Of a stretch of 6,422 bases of DNA, positions 1-6,422 are shown piece after piece. A model generated the notes under the pieces. It ran no database searches and was not told the origin of the DNA. It saw only the letters and a list, made by a program, of their open reading frames with translations. Origin of the DNA: Roseomonas xinghualingensis (GTDB taxonomy: Bacteria > Pseudomonadota > Alphaproteobacteria > Acetobacterales > Acetobacteraceae); contig NZ_JAOXLP010000077.1 in the NCBI RefSeq assembly GCF_025791835.1, positions 1-6,422 on the forward strand, read 5' to 3'. The position numbers and the translations under genes are program-made. Every line of letters begins with the position of its first letter. The stretch's first letter is position 1.

Positions 1-114
1 CACAATCCGGATCTTGTCCTCGGCCGAGTAGTGCTTGCGGGTCGCTCGACGAATGTCGCGCACCACCCGATCGGCGGGCGGCTTCGCGTTCGGTGTCACT
101 GGCTTCTGGCTCAT
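1..114 (-). CDS. IS3-family transposase OrfA, N-terminus (partial)
   Basis: The minus strand from ATG at 114 encodes 38 residues that start MSQKPVTPNAKPP and end in RKHYSAEDKIRIV, where the window cuts the gene. The basic stretch followed by (Y/F)SAE(D/E)KIRIV is the opening of the helix-turn-helix domain of IS3-family OrfA proteins, which bind the IS ends. A full OrfA is about 90-130 residues, and OrfB (the DDE catalytic part, usually made by frameshifting) would follow beyond position 1. An AGGGAA Shine-Dalgarno (complement of 121-126) lies 6 nt before the ATG and supports this start. The gene points away from the cas operon. Family assignment rests on motif memory; the exact IS group is not determined. 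Confidence 0.75.
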   Translation of the reverse strand, partial: MSQKPVTPNAKPPADRVVRDIRRATRKHYSAEDKIRIV

Positions 115-200
115 GGTTCGTTCCCTGGTGGTTACGATGAGCCCGAAACCCTCCTTTCCTCAACCATCCCTCTCTGTCTCATGAGCCCTGACGGCGGACA
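1..200 (-). mobile_element. IS3-family insertion sequence, one end (partial)
   Basis: This is the terminal part of an insertion sequence read on the minus strand: the transposase OrfA start at 114 plus about 86 bp of noncoding end. Read outward-in, the end begins TGTCCGCCGTCAGG at 200, which fits the TG...CA ends usual for the IS3 family; a start at 203 (TGTTGTCC...) is equally possible. To the right, cas8e homology begins at once, so the boundary lies near 200-203. The other end and any target duplication are outside the window, so neither the inverted repeat nor the full length can be checked. Confidence 0.7.
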
Positions 201-1122
201 ACACCGGGCAATTCGCACCCGCTGCAATGCTGGTGGGGCATGCCGCGCCGCATCCGGCTAGACTTCGCGCTCGCCAACCCCACCGCGCCCTGCGGCCTGA
301 CCGGCACGCCCGATTCCTTGCGCGTCACCGGCTGGCGGCAACGCCCACGCGGGGCGAATTACGCCGCCTGGGGCCTCGTCCACCCGCTCACGCCGCATTA
401 CCGTCTAAAGCCCTCGGATCAGGAGTGGCTGCCCATCCACCCGCAGCCCGGAGGCATCGGCTACCGCCACTGGGTTGGACTGGTGACGGCCGCTCCGGAG
501 GGGGCACGCCTGCCTGCGAAGGCTGTGGCAGAATGGCGCCGGGAGGGCCAGCGCGCGCGACCTGGGCGGGGTGCGCCTGCTCGCTGCCGGCTTCGACATG
601 GACAACATGAAGGCCCGCGGCTTCGTCGAGAGCGAGATGCCTCTTCCGGGCGCCGTGGACGAGAAGGCACGCGAGGCGCAGGACGCCTTTGCCGCCGCCC
701 TGATCCGCGCGGCTGATAGCGTGGCGATGCTGCTGCGCGGCGCGGTGCGCGCGGCCCTCTTCTCGCCTGGCGCCACAGTGAAGTTGGATGCGGAGTTGCT
801 ATCCGCGCAGCGCGAACGGGTGTGGGAGCGAACGGAAGGTCCTTTCTTCGAGGCCCTGAACGGCACAACGGACAGCCCCGCCAGGACGGCGCGCGAGAAT
901 TGGCTAGTCCTCCTCCGCCGCACTGCTCTCGCCCTCTTCGACGAAGCTGCGCCGCTCTCGCCCGACACGAGCGACCGCAGCGCCGCGCCCCGCATCGCCA
1001 CCGCGCGGCGCCGCCTGGTTCTCGCGCTCACCGGTTACGGCAAGGACGGCGCGGCGCTCTTCCAGATCCTCGGCCTCGCCTCCCCGGAGCCGAAACCCGT
1101 GCGCAAGGGAAAGGCCGCATGA
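201..1122 (+). pseudogene. cas8e: Cas8e (CasA/Cse1), large Cascade subunit: 5'-truncated and frameshifted
   Basis: This is the C-terminal half or more of the type I-E large subunit, which recognises the PAM, opens the target DNA and recruits Cas3. One frame gives HPLQCWWGMPRRIRLDF (216-266), then ANYAAWGLVHPLTPHY, EWLPIHPQPGGIGYRHW and a sequence ending near REGQRAR at 560. Homology then continues one frame over with DLGGVRLLAAGFDMDNMKARGF up to the stop at 1120-1122. The shift falls in a GC-dinucleotide run at 551-559; restoring one GC pair rejoins the frames. The MDNMKA stretch (598-615) aligns, from memory, with the E. coli Asn-Gln-Ala PAM-sensing wedge. The last 150 or so residues should be the C-terminal helical bundle. 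About 300 codons remain of the usual 500-560, and an in-frame TGA at 189-191 lies in the IS. The 3' end overlaps casB by ATGA. No intact product can be made; a short restart from ATG 240 or GTG 571 is possible. Confidence 0.9.
551..561 (+). other. Frameshift site in cas8e at a GC-dinucleotide run
   Basis: The alternating run at 551-559 (gcgcgcgcg) followed by acctg is where Cas8e homology changes from the frame of ATG 240 to the frame of stop 1120. With one more GC pair the text reads Gln-Arg-Ala-Arg-Asp-Leu-Gly-Gly, a smooth join. Loss of a dinucleotide by slippage is the simplest explanation; a sequencing or assembly error is the main alternative. Confidence 0.75.
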
Positions 1123-1667
1123 TCGATCGCGAGCACCGCGTCGCCGCCGCCGCGTGGTGGCGCGACCTGCAACCCGATTCCGCCAAAGGAAAGCGCGGCG
1201 ACCGTGGTGCGCTCGCGCGCCTCCGCCGCTGCGCCACCGTGGCCGAAGCGATGAATGAGCCCGCGACCATGTCCCTCGCTCGCCGCTGCGCCGTGCGCCA
1301 CCCGGACGATCTGACGGATGTCGCCCTTGCCGCTGCCGTGCTGGCGCATGTGCGGCAGGACAGGCCGGCGCTGCGGATCGCGCGCCAGGTTGGCGTAGAC
1401 GAGAGGAAGGGCCCGGAAGCGCCCGAGACCGCTCTTCTCAAGCCGCTGCGCTTCCAGCGCCTGATGTCCGCGGCGACGCCGGACGAGCGGCTGGCCGCCA
1501 TGCGCCGTCTCGTCGCCCTGGCGGACGGCGCGCTGAACGTGCGGGACCTCGCCGAATCCCTCCTCGACTGGACGGAGGAGCGGCGGCGCCGCTGGACCTA
1601 CGACTACTGGGGCGTGGGCATTCCCGTCGCTCTCCTCGCCACGCCTCAAACGGACGACGCCGCATGA
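1119..1667 (+). CDS. casB: Cse2 (CasB), small subunit of type I-E Cascade
   Basis: The protein has 182 residues, the normal size for Cse2 (about 160-200). Two copies form the inner 'belly' of Cascade and hold the crRNA-target duplex and the displaced strand. Family features are the N-terminal AAAAWWRDLQ (residues 9-18), GDRGALARLRR (27-37), the helical middle, PLRFQRLMSA (109-118) and the C-terminal ALNVRDLAESLLDWTEE with RRRWTYDYWG (156-165). The many arginines suit nucleic-acid contact. The start ATG at 1119 overlaps the cas8e stop as ATGA, and an AAGGGA purine-rich site (1105-1110) lies 8 nt upstream; longer in-frame starts would run deep into cas8e. The stop overlaps the casC start (ATGA, 1664-1667), so translation is probably coupled. 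The reading frame is intact although cas8e is broken. Confidence 0.93.
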   Translation: MIDREHRVAAAAWWRDLQPDSAKGKRGDRGALARLRRCATVAEAMNEPATMSLARRCAVRHPDDLTDVALAAAVLAHVRQDRPALRIARQVGVDERKGPEAPETALLKPLRFQRLMSAATPDERLAAMRRLVALADGALNVRDLAESLLDWTEERRRRWTYDYWGVGIPVALLATPQTDDAA

Positions 1668-2746
1668 GCCGCTTCCTGCAACTCCACCTCCTCACCTTCT
1701 TCCCACCCGCCAACCTCAACCGCGATGACACCGGCCGACCTAAGACAGCAGTGGTGGGCGGCGCGACGCGGCTGCGCCTCTCCTCCCAGGCACTCAAGCG
1801 CGCCTGGCGCACCTCGGATATCTTCGCCGCCGCCCTGGCCGACCACATGGGCCAGCGCACCCAGCGCCTGGGCGAGGACGTGCTGGCGCATCTGCGCGCG
1901 GGCGGCATGGCCGAGGACAAGGCGCTCACCACCGCGCGCGCCATCGCTGGCGTTTTCGGCAAGATCAAGGACGTGAAGGACAGCAATCCGACACGCATCG
2001 AGCAACTTGCCTTTATCGCGCCTGAGGAGCGCGCGGCGGCGCTCGCGCTCGCCGACCGGGCGCTGGCCGGGGAGAAGGTGGACGAGAAGACTGCGGCGGA
2101 GGCCGGCCTTCTGCGCCGCGCCGACACGGCGGCCGACATCGCGCTCTTCGGCCGTATGCTCGCTGCCGATCCCGACTACAACCGCGAGGCGGCAGCGCAG
2201 GTCGCGCACGCCATCACCACCCACCGCGTGGCGGTGGAGGACGACTACTACACCGCCGTGGATGACCTGAAGCGCCCGAGCGAGGACGCCGGCGCCGGGT
2301 TCCTGGGCGAGGCCGCCTTCGGCTCCGGCGTATTCTATCTCTACCTTTGCGTGGACCGTGCCCTGCTGGCGCGCAACCTCGGCGGGGACGAGGCCCTGGC
2401 CGCCACCACCATCGGCGCGTTAGTGGAGGCGGCCGCCACTGCGGCCCCACGCGGCAAGCAGAACTCCTTCGCCGCCCATGGCCGCGCTGGTTACGTCCTG
2501 GCCGAGCGCGGCGACCGCCAGCCCCGCACGCTTGCCGGCGCCTTCGCCCGCCCCGTGGAGCCGGGGGAAGATCCCGGTCTCGAAGGTCCGGGAGGCGGCG
2601 GGATCATGGGGGCCTCCATCCTTCGCCTGCGCGGCTTCCGCGCGGGGCTGGACAAGGCCTATGGCGCAGCCGCCGAGGCCTCGGCCGAGATGGAGGTGGG
2701 CAACGAAGGTACGCTCGCCGAGATCATCGCCTTCGCGCGCGGCTGA
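1664..2746 (+). CDS. cas7e: Cas7e (CasC/Cse4), Cascade backbone protein
   Basis: At 360 residues this is a full-length Cas7e (E. coli CasC is about 363). Six copies form the helical backbone that covers the crRNA spacer. The N-terminus (FLQLHLLTFFPPANLNRDD, residues 4-22) and RLRLSSQALKRAWR (36-49) are the hallmark start of the Cas7 RRM-like domain. The middle (roughly 55-175) is the helical insert. HAITTHRVAVEDDYYTAVDDL (182-202) and GAGFLGEAAFGSGVFYLYLCVD (210-231) mark the return to the core, and PRGKQNSFAAHGRAGYVLAERGDRQP (262-287) is the conserved C-terminal block. The start at 1664 forms an ATGA overlap with casB. The stop (2744-2746) is followed by only 4 nt before casD. I see no frameshift or missing block, so the gene should be functional. 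Confidence 0.96.
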   Translation: MSRFLQLHLLTFFPPANLNRDDTGRPKTAVVGGATRLRLSSQALKRAWRTSDIFAAALADHMGQRTQRLGEDVLAHLRAGGMAEDKALTTARAIAGVFGKIKDVKDSNPTRIEQLAFIAPEERAAALALADRALAGEKVDEKTAAEAGLLRRADTAADIALFGRMLAADPDYNREAAAQVAHAITTHRVAVEDDYYTAVDDLKRPSEDAGAGFLGEAAFGSGVFYLYLCVDRALLARNLGGDEALAATTIGALVEAAATAAPRGKQNSFAAHGRAGYVLAERGDRQPRTLAGAFARPVEPGEDPGLEGPGGGGIMGASILRLRGFRAGLDKAYGAAAEASAEMEVGNEGTLAEIIAFARG

Positions 2747-2750
2747 GCCG

Positions 2751-3587
2751 GTGCCCGCCTTTCTCACCTTCGCCCTCGTCGCGCCCATTGCCTCCTTCGG
2801 CGGTGTCGCGGTGGGGGAGCGGCGCGGTGGCTGGGACCGGCCTGCGCGCTCCGCCGTGCTCGGTCTCCTTGGCGCCTGCCTGGGCGTAGAGCGGGAGGAC
2901 GATGTGGGCCAGGCAGCACTGGCTACCGATTACAACCTCGCCCTCCTCTGCCACGCCCCGGGGCGGCTACTGGCGGATTACCACACCGCCCAGGTTCCCC
3001 CCGCCGCGCGCAACCGCCGCTTCGCGACGCGGACGGAGGGGCTTTCCTCACGAGATCTGAACACTGTCCTGTCGCGCCGCGACTACCGCACGGGCGCCTG
3101 GCATCTCGGCGCGCTTTGGCCGCGCGGCGAGGCCCCGCGATGGACGCTGGAGGAGTTGGCGGCGGCGATGGAAAGGCCGGTCTTTACCCCCTCCCTCGGT
3201 CGCAAGTCCTGCCCCCTCGGCCTGCCGCTCGCGCCGTGGATCAAGGAGGCGCCGGACGCACCGGCTGCGCTGATGCGCCGGCATAGGGAAGGCCCGGAGA
3301 CCGCGCTGATCGATTCCTGGAGCAAGGCTGAGCGCGCTGGCACGAAGGAACGCTCGCCCACCTGGCCCGAAGGCTGGTCCCCGGCCCGCTTCAACCGCCC
3401 CCTGCGCGATCGCCTGGCCGATGAGCCCGCGGCCGTGCCTGTGATTGCAATGGACGCGGCCGAACTGGCCGAGGACGACGCGCGCCGCATCCGTACGGAA
3501 ACGCGGCGTGACCAGCCCCGCACCCGCCGCCGCACCTGGCAGTTCGACCTGCGGGCGGAGGCCGTGCTGCGGGCGGAGGCACCGTGA
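2751..3587 (+). CDS. cas5e: Cas5e (CasD), Cascade subunit capping the crRNA 5' handle
   Basis: The protein has 278 residues from a GTG start. Cas5e binds the 8-nt 5' handle of the crRNA and anchors Cas8e at the foot of Cascade. The N-terminus PAFLTFALVAPIASFGGVAVGERR (residues 2-25) followed by GWDRPARSAVLGLLGACLGV (27-46) is the classic Cas5e opening, with the glycine-rich turn and the RSAVLGLL helix. The middle contains the LSSRDLNTVLSRRDYRTGAW hairpin region and TPSLGRKSCPLGLPL, both typical of the family. The C-terminus has the arginine-rich RTRRRTWQFDLR segment. I chose GTG 2751 because the protein then begins exactly where Cas5e proteins normally start and lies 4 nt after the casC stop; in-frame ATGs further upstream would extend into casC. 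The Shine-Dalgarno site is weak, which suggests coupling to casC. The final GTGA overlaps casE. Confidence 0.94.
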   Translation: MPAFLTFALVAPIASFGGVAVGERRGGWDRPARSAVLGLLGACLGVEREDDVGQAALATDYNLALLCHAPGRLLADYHTAQVPPAARNRRFATRTEGLSSRDLNTVLSRRDYRTGAWHLGALWPRGEAPRWTLEELAAAMERPVFTPSLGRKSCPLGLPLAPWIKEAPDAPAALMRRHREGPETALIDSWSKAERAGTKERSPTWPEGWSPARFNRPLRDRLADEPAAVPVIAMDAAELAEDDARRIRTETRRDQPRTRRRTWQFDLRAEAVLRAEAP

Positions 3588-4264
3588 GCGGCCTCTTCCT
3601 CTCCCGCGCCAGGCTGCGGCGGGACGCGCCCCTGGCCGCGCTGGCCCAGCTGATGGTGCCGGAAGCCGGAGCGGCACGGGCGGCGGCAGGGCACCACCTT
3701 ATCTGGTCCCTCTTCGCCGATAGGCCTGATCGGCGGCGCGATTTTCTGTGGCGTGAGGAACGGCCGGGCGAGTTCCTGGCCCTCTCCACCCGGGAGCCCA
3801 CCGATCCGCACGGACTGTTCCACCTAGAAAGTAAGCCCTTCGAGCCGGCCCTCTCCCCCGGGGATCGCCTGGGCTTCGCGCTGCGCGCCAACCCCGTGGT
3901 CGCGCGCTCGGCGGCACCAGGGCAGCGTGGCAAGCGGCACGACGTAGTGATGGACGCGTTGCGCAACCTGCCAAAGGGCGAGCGCGCGGCGGCACGACCG
4001 GAGAAAGTGATAGAGGCGGGCCGCGCCTGGTTTGCGCGCCAGGGAACTGCCCACGGCTTCCGGCCGGAGGATGGCGTGGGGGTGGACAGCTACGCGCGGC
4101 TCCGCATCCCGCGTGAGGGGAAGGATGCCGTCCTCGGCGTGCTCGATCTTCAGGGCGTGCTGGTCCTGGAGGACCCGCCCGCCTTCCTCGCGGCCCTGGC
4201 CACGGGCTTTGGGCGCGGGCGCGCCTTCGGCTGCGGCCTGATGCTCATCCGGCGGGCGCGGTAG
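3584..4264 (+). CDS. cas6e: Cas6e (CasE), crRNA-processing endoribonuclease
   Basis: The protein has 226 residues, close to the usual 200-225. Cas6e cuts the array transcript at the base of each repeat hairpin without a metal and stays bound to the 3' hairpin of the crRNA as the Cascade 'head'. The segment GHHLIWSLFADRPDRRRDFLW (residues 36-56) aligns with the E. coli LHQGLWHLFPNRPDAARDFLF block, which places the catalytic histidine at His37. LRANPV (about 105-110) is the conserved strand after it. The C-terminal GFGRGRAFGCGLMLI is the glycine-rich loop of the second ferredoxin-like domain, matching E. coli GIGPAKSMGCGLLSL. The start is GTG 3584, overlapping the casD stop as GTGA; the stop is a TAG at 4262-4264, five nucleotides before cas1. 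The gene is intact and fits the hairpin repeats downstream. Confidence 0.94.
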   Translation: MSGLFLSRARLRRDAPLAALAQLMVPEAGAARAAAGHHLIWSLFADRPDRRRDFLWREERPGEFLALSTREPTDPHGLFHLESKPFEPALSPGDRLGFALRANPVVARSAAPGQRGKRHDVVMDALRNLPKGERAAARPEKVIEAGRAWFARQGTAHGFRPEDGVGVDSYARLRIPREGKDAVLGVLDLQGVLVLEDPPAFLAALATGFGRGRAFGCGLMLIRRAR

Positions 4265-4269
4265 CGCGG

Positions 4270-5548
<1,279 letters not shown>

Positions 5549-5597
5549 GATCTTTGACTCCTTAATCCGCAAAGAAGATCAATCTTCTACAGGAAGA
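5549..5597 (+). promoter_or_regulatory. CRISPR leader (cas2-array interval)
   Basis: This 49-bp interval is clearly more AT-rich than the rest of the window and sits between cas2 and the first repeat, where the type I-E leader belongs. It holds a TTGACT (5554-5559) that could be a -35 element, but the matching -10 (ATCAAT at 5578-5583, 18 nt on) is poor, so the promoter call is weak. An IHF-like site and a 16-bp dyad lie at its array-proximal end and are listed separately. The functional leader may extend into the 3' end of cas2. Confidence 0.65.
5573..5588. promoter_or_regulatory. Perfect 16-bp dyad overlapping an IHF-like site in the leader
   Basis: The sequence AGAAGATCAATCTTCT is a perfect inverted repeat with 7-bp arms and a 2-nt centre. 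It overlaps a match to the IHF consensus WATCAANNNNTTR at 5577-5589: the ATCAA core is exact and 7 of the 9 specified positions agree. It lies 9-25 bp before repeat 1. In E. coli, IHF bound just upstream of the first repeat bends the leader and directs Cas1-Cas2 integration. The 2-nt centre is too tight for an RNA hairpin, so a DNA-binding role is more likely. Whether IHF or another protein binds here is inference. Confidence 0.45.
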
Positions 5598-5992
5598 CCG
5601 TTCCCCGCAGGCGCGGGGATGAACCGGCGCCTGGCGGGCTGACCGGGCCCAGCAGTTCCCGTTCCCCGCAGGCGCGGGGATGAACCGGCCAAATACGAGG
5701 GCGGCGCCACCCACCCCGCCCGTTCCCCGCAGGCGCGGGGATGAACCGTGCCATCCGCATTGCGGCGCGAGCGCATCTTACCGTTCCCCGCAGGCGCGGG
5801 GATGAACCGCCGTCACCAGCCGGTTCAGGAAGTCGGGCGGGCCGTTCCCCGCAGGCGCGGGGATGAACCGTTGCCGGCGCCGCGGGTGATCTGGTTCAGC
5901 GTCCGTTCCCCGCAGGCGCGGGGATGAACCGAGCCGGCAGCCCTACGGCACTCGGGCACGGCACCGTTCCCCGCAGGCGCGGGGATGAACCA
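5598..5992 (+). CRISPR. Type I-E CRISPR array, 7 repeats and 6 spacers
   Basis: Seven 29-nt repeats start at 5598, 5659, 5720, 5781, 5842, 5903 and 5964, giving an exact 61-bp period and six unique 32-nt spacers (5627-5658, 5688-5719, 5749-5780, 5810-5841, 5871-5902, 5932-5963). The repeat begins CCGTTCCCCGCAGG and ends GCGCGGGGATGAACCG, with overlapping GC text. Its core forms a 7-bp hairpin, TCCCCGC and GCGGGGA around an AGGC loop. Cas6e cutting after the last G of the hairpin would leave the 8-nt handle AUGAACCG, the I-E pattern (E. coli: AUAAACCG). Repeats 1-6 are identical; repeat 7 ends in A instead of G, marking the leader-distal end. No further repeat follows at 6025. New spacers should enter next to cas2. 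Confidence 0.98.
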
Positions 5993-6019
5993 CTTCAGGC
6001 CAGATCCCTAGCCCGTGAT

Positions 6020-6160
6020 GATAGACTGACGCTTACCCTTCACCTCCAACGGGAGCAGCGGCTTCGCGACCGGGCCCTGTTCGACCTTGCGATCGACAGC
6101 AAGCTCAGGGACTGCGACTTGGTCAGGCTGACCATCGGCTAGCTGGTCGTGAATGGAGCC
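6020..6160 (+). pseudogene. Tyrosine recombinase (phage-type integrase) fragment
   Basis: The plus frame that runs out of the array encodes LTLTLHLQREQRLRDRALFDLAIDSKLRDCDLVRLTIG and then stops at a TAG (6140-6142). Read through, it continues LVVNGAA. The ALF(N/D)LAIDSKLR(G/D)CDLV(R/K)L block is the characteristic start of the core domain of a common family of short proteobacterial tyrosine recombinases of about 200 residues; the family call is from memory. No start codon outside the CRISPR repeat exists, the TAG falls where the family has an acidic residue, and none of the catalytic Arg, His-X-X-Arg or Tyr motifs follow. It is therefore a relic of the N-terminal quarter. It directly abuts the last repeat region, so it may record an older mobile-element insertion. 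Confidence 0.6.
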
Positions 6161-6302
6161 GCAGCCCAGTGGCTGGTCACTTACGGTGCTTTAGATCGAC
6201 GTGTCGCCTGCGCACGCCTCAAAGATGCCGCCCTGCGACGTTCCTCCCGCAGTATCTCAATCGTCGGCTGCCACAAGCCGCGCGCCAAATCGGCCGTGGT
6301 CC
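6161..6302. other. Stretch with no recognisable gene
   Basis: Between the recombinase relic and the right-hand IS I find no protein family, RNA gene or terminator. A 67-codon plus-strand frame (6149-6352) and a 64-codon minus-strand frame (6181-6375) cross it, but neither has a ribosome site or familiar motif, and both run into the IS leader. The stretch may be decayed recombinase or other mobile DNA. Confidence 0.4.
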
Positions 6303-6422
6303 TGACCCTCGAAACTGATCCGGCCGGAGCGCAAGTTTTTCGGGCATTCTGAACCCCCAGGAGGGGCGGTGCCATGAAGCGGAAGCGCTACGCCGACGAG
6401 CAGATCGCCTTTGCGCTGCGGC
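6303..6422 (+). mobile_element. Second IS3-family insertion sequence, left end (partial)
   Basis: The window ends inside an IS whose OrfA starts at 6374. The 70 bp before it (TGACCCTCGAAACTGATC from 6303, then an AT-richer GCAAGTTTTTC stretch) look like the noncoding left end of an IS3-family element, and TG at 6303 is my best guess for the first bases. The exact end cannot be fixed because the right end is not present. The OrfA differs from that of the left IS, so this is a different element. It points away from the cas locus. Confidence 0.5.
6374..6422 (+). CDS. IS3-family (IS407-like group) transposase OrfA, N-terminus (partial)
   Basis: Sixteen residues, MKRKRYADEQIAFALR, are visible before the window ends. 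The pattern MKRKR(Y/F)xxEQIxxxLR is the usual first helix of OrfA proteins in the IS407 group of the IS3 family, which bind the IS ends through a helix-turn-helix. A strong AGGAGGGG Shine-Dalgarno (6359-6366) lies 7 nt before ATG 6374 and confirms the start. The rest of OrfA and the catalytic OrfB lie outside the window. With so few residues, the family call rests on the motif, the ribosome site and the preceding noncoding IS-like end. Confidence 0.72.
   Translation, partial: MKRKRYADEQIAFALR

Noticed and set aside
31..261. Plus-strand open frame of 76 codons across the left IS end.
   Set aside because: It runs antisense to the transposase start and out of frame with cas8e, and its product has no recognisable family.
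5552..5574. CTTTG/CAAAG inverted repeat in the leader as a hairpin.
   Set aside because: The stem is only 5 bp around a 13-nt loop, which is expected by chance; the 16-bp dyad beside it is far stronger.
5579..5776. Minus-strand open frame through the first CRISPR repeats with a repeated FIPAPAGNG / HPRACGERA-like peptide.
   Set aside because: It is a translation artefact of the repeats; such peptides are a known mis-annotation over I-E arrays.
5810..5902. Spacers 4 and 5 sharing GGTTCAG, hinting at a common target or PAM-linked motif.
   Set aside because: A 7-mer shared at different offsets in GC-rich spacers is weak and likely coincidental.
6121..6133. Small hairpin GGTCAGGCTGACC as a possible terminator.
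   Set aside because: The stem is 5 bp with no following T-run, and it lies within the recombinase-homologous codons.
5924..6142. A complete gene starting at the ATG inside repeat 6 and running into the recombinase fragment.
   Set aside because: The start lies in a CRISPR repeat and there is no ribosome site; only the part after about 6020 resembles a recombinase.

Overview
The window is a GC-rich (roughly 70% by eye) segment carrying most of a type I-E CRISPR-Cas locus. The base composition, the proteobacterial style of the Cas proteins, the two IS3-family elements and the relic of a small tyrosine recombinase suggest a high-GC alphaproteobacterium, perhaps a rhodospirillalean or acetic-acid-group organism. 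That taxonomic guess is an inference from sequence style only.

Layout. Positions 1 to about 200 hold the end of an IS3-family insertion sequence; its transposase OrfA start is on the minus strand, pointing out of the window. Joined directly to it is the C-terminal part of cas8e (casA/cse1). This gene has lost its 5' part to the IS and also carries a frameshift near 551-561. Then follow, all on the plus strand and tightly packed, casB/cse2 (1119-1667), casC/cas7e (1664-2746), casD/cas5e (2751-3587), casE/cas6e (3584-4264), cas1 (4270-5235) and cas2 (5216-5548). Junctions are ATGA or GTGA overlaps, 4-5 nt gaps, or a 20-nt overlap, so this is one operon. A leader of about 49 bp (5549-5597) leads into a CRISPR array of seven 29-nt repeats and six 32-nt spacers (5598-5992, strict 61-bp period). 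After the array come a decayed fragment of a tyrosine recombinase (about 6020-6160), a stretch with no recognisable gene, and the start of a second IS3-family element (OrfA start at 6374, plus strand), which runs off the window.

How the parts work together. Cas1-Cas2 insert new spacers at the leader end. Cas6e cuts the array transcript at the repeat hairpin. Cas7e, Cas5e, Cse2, Cas6e and crRNA build the Cascade backbone. Cas8e recognises the PAM and recruits the nuclease-helicase Cas3. Here Cas8e is broken and cas3 is not in the window (it would lie left of the IS), while adaptation, crRNA processing and the backbone look intact and the array shows almost no decay. The likely reading is a recently inactivated or interference-deficient I-E locus whose acquisition and crRNA parts may still work. 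I see no new kind of system. The points most worth attention are the double lesion in cas8e, the 16-bp dyad that coincides with an IHF-like site beside the first repeat, and the bracketing of the locus by two outward-facing IS elements.
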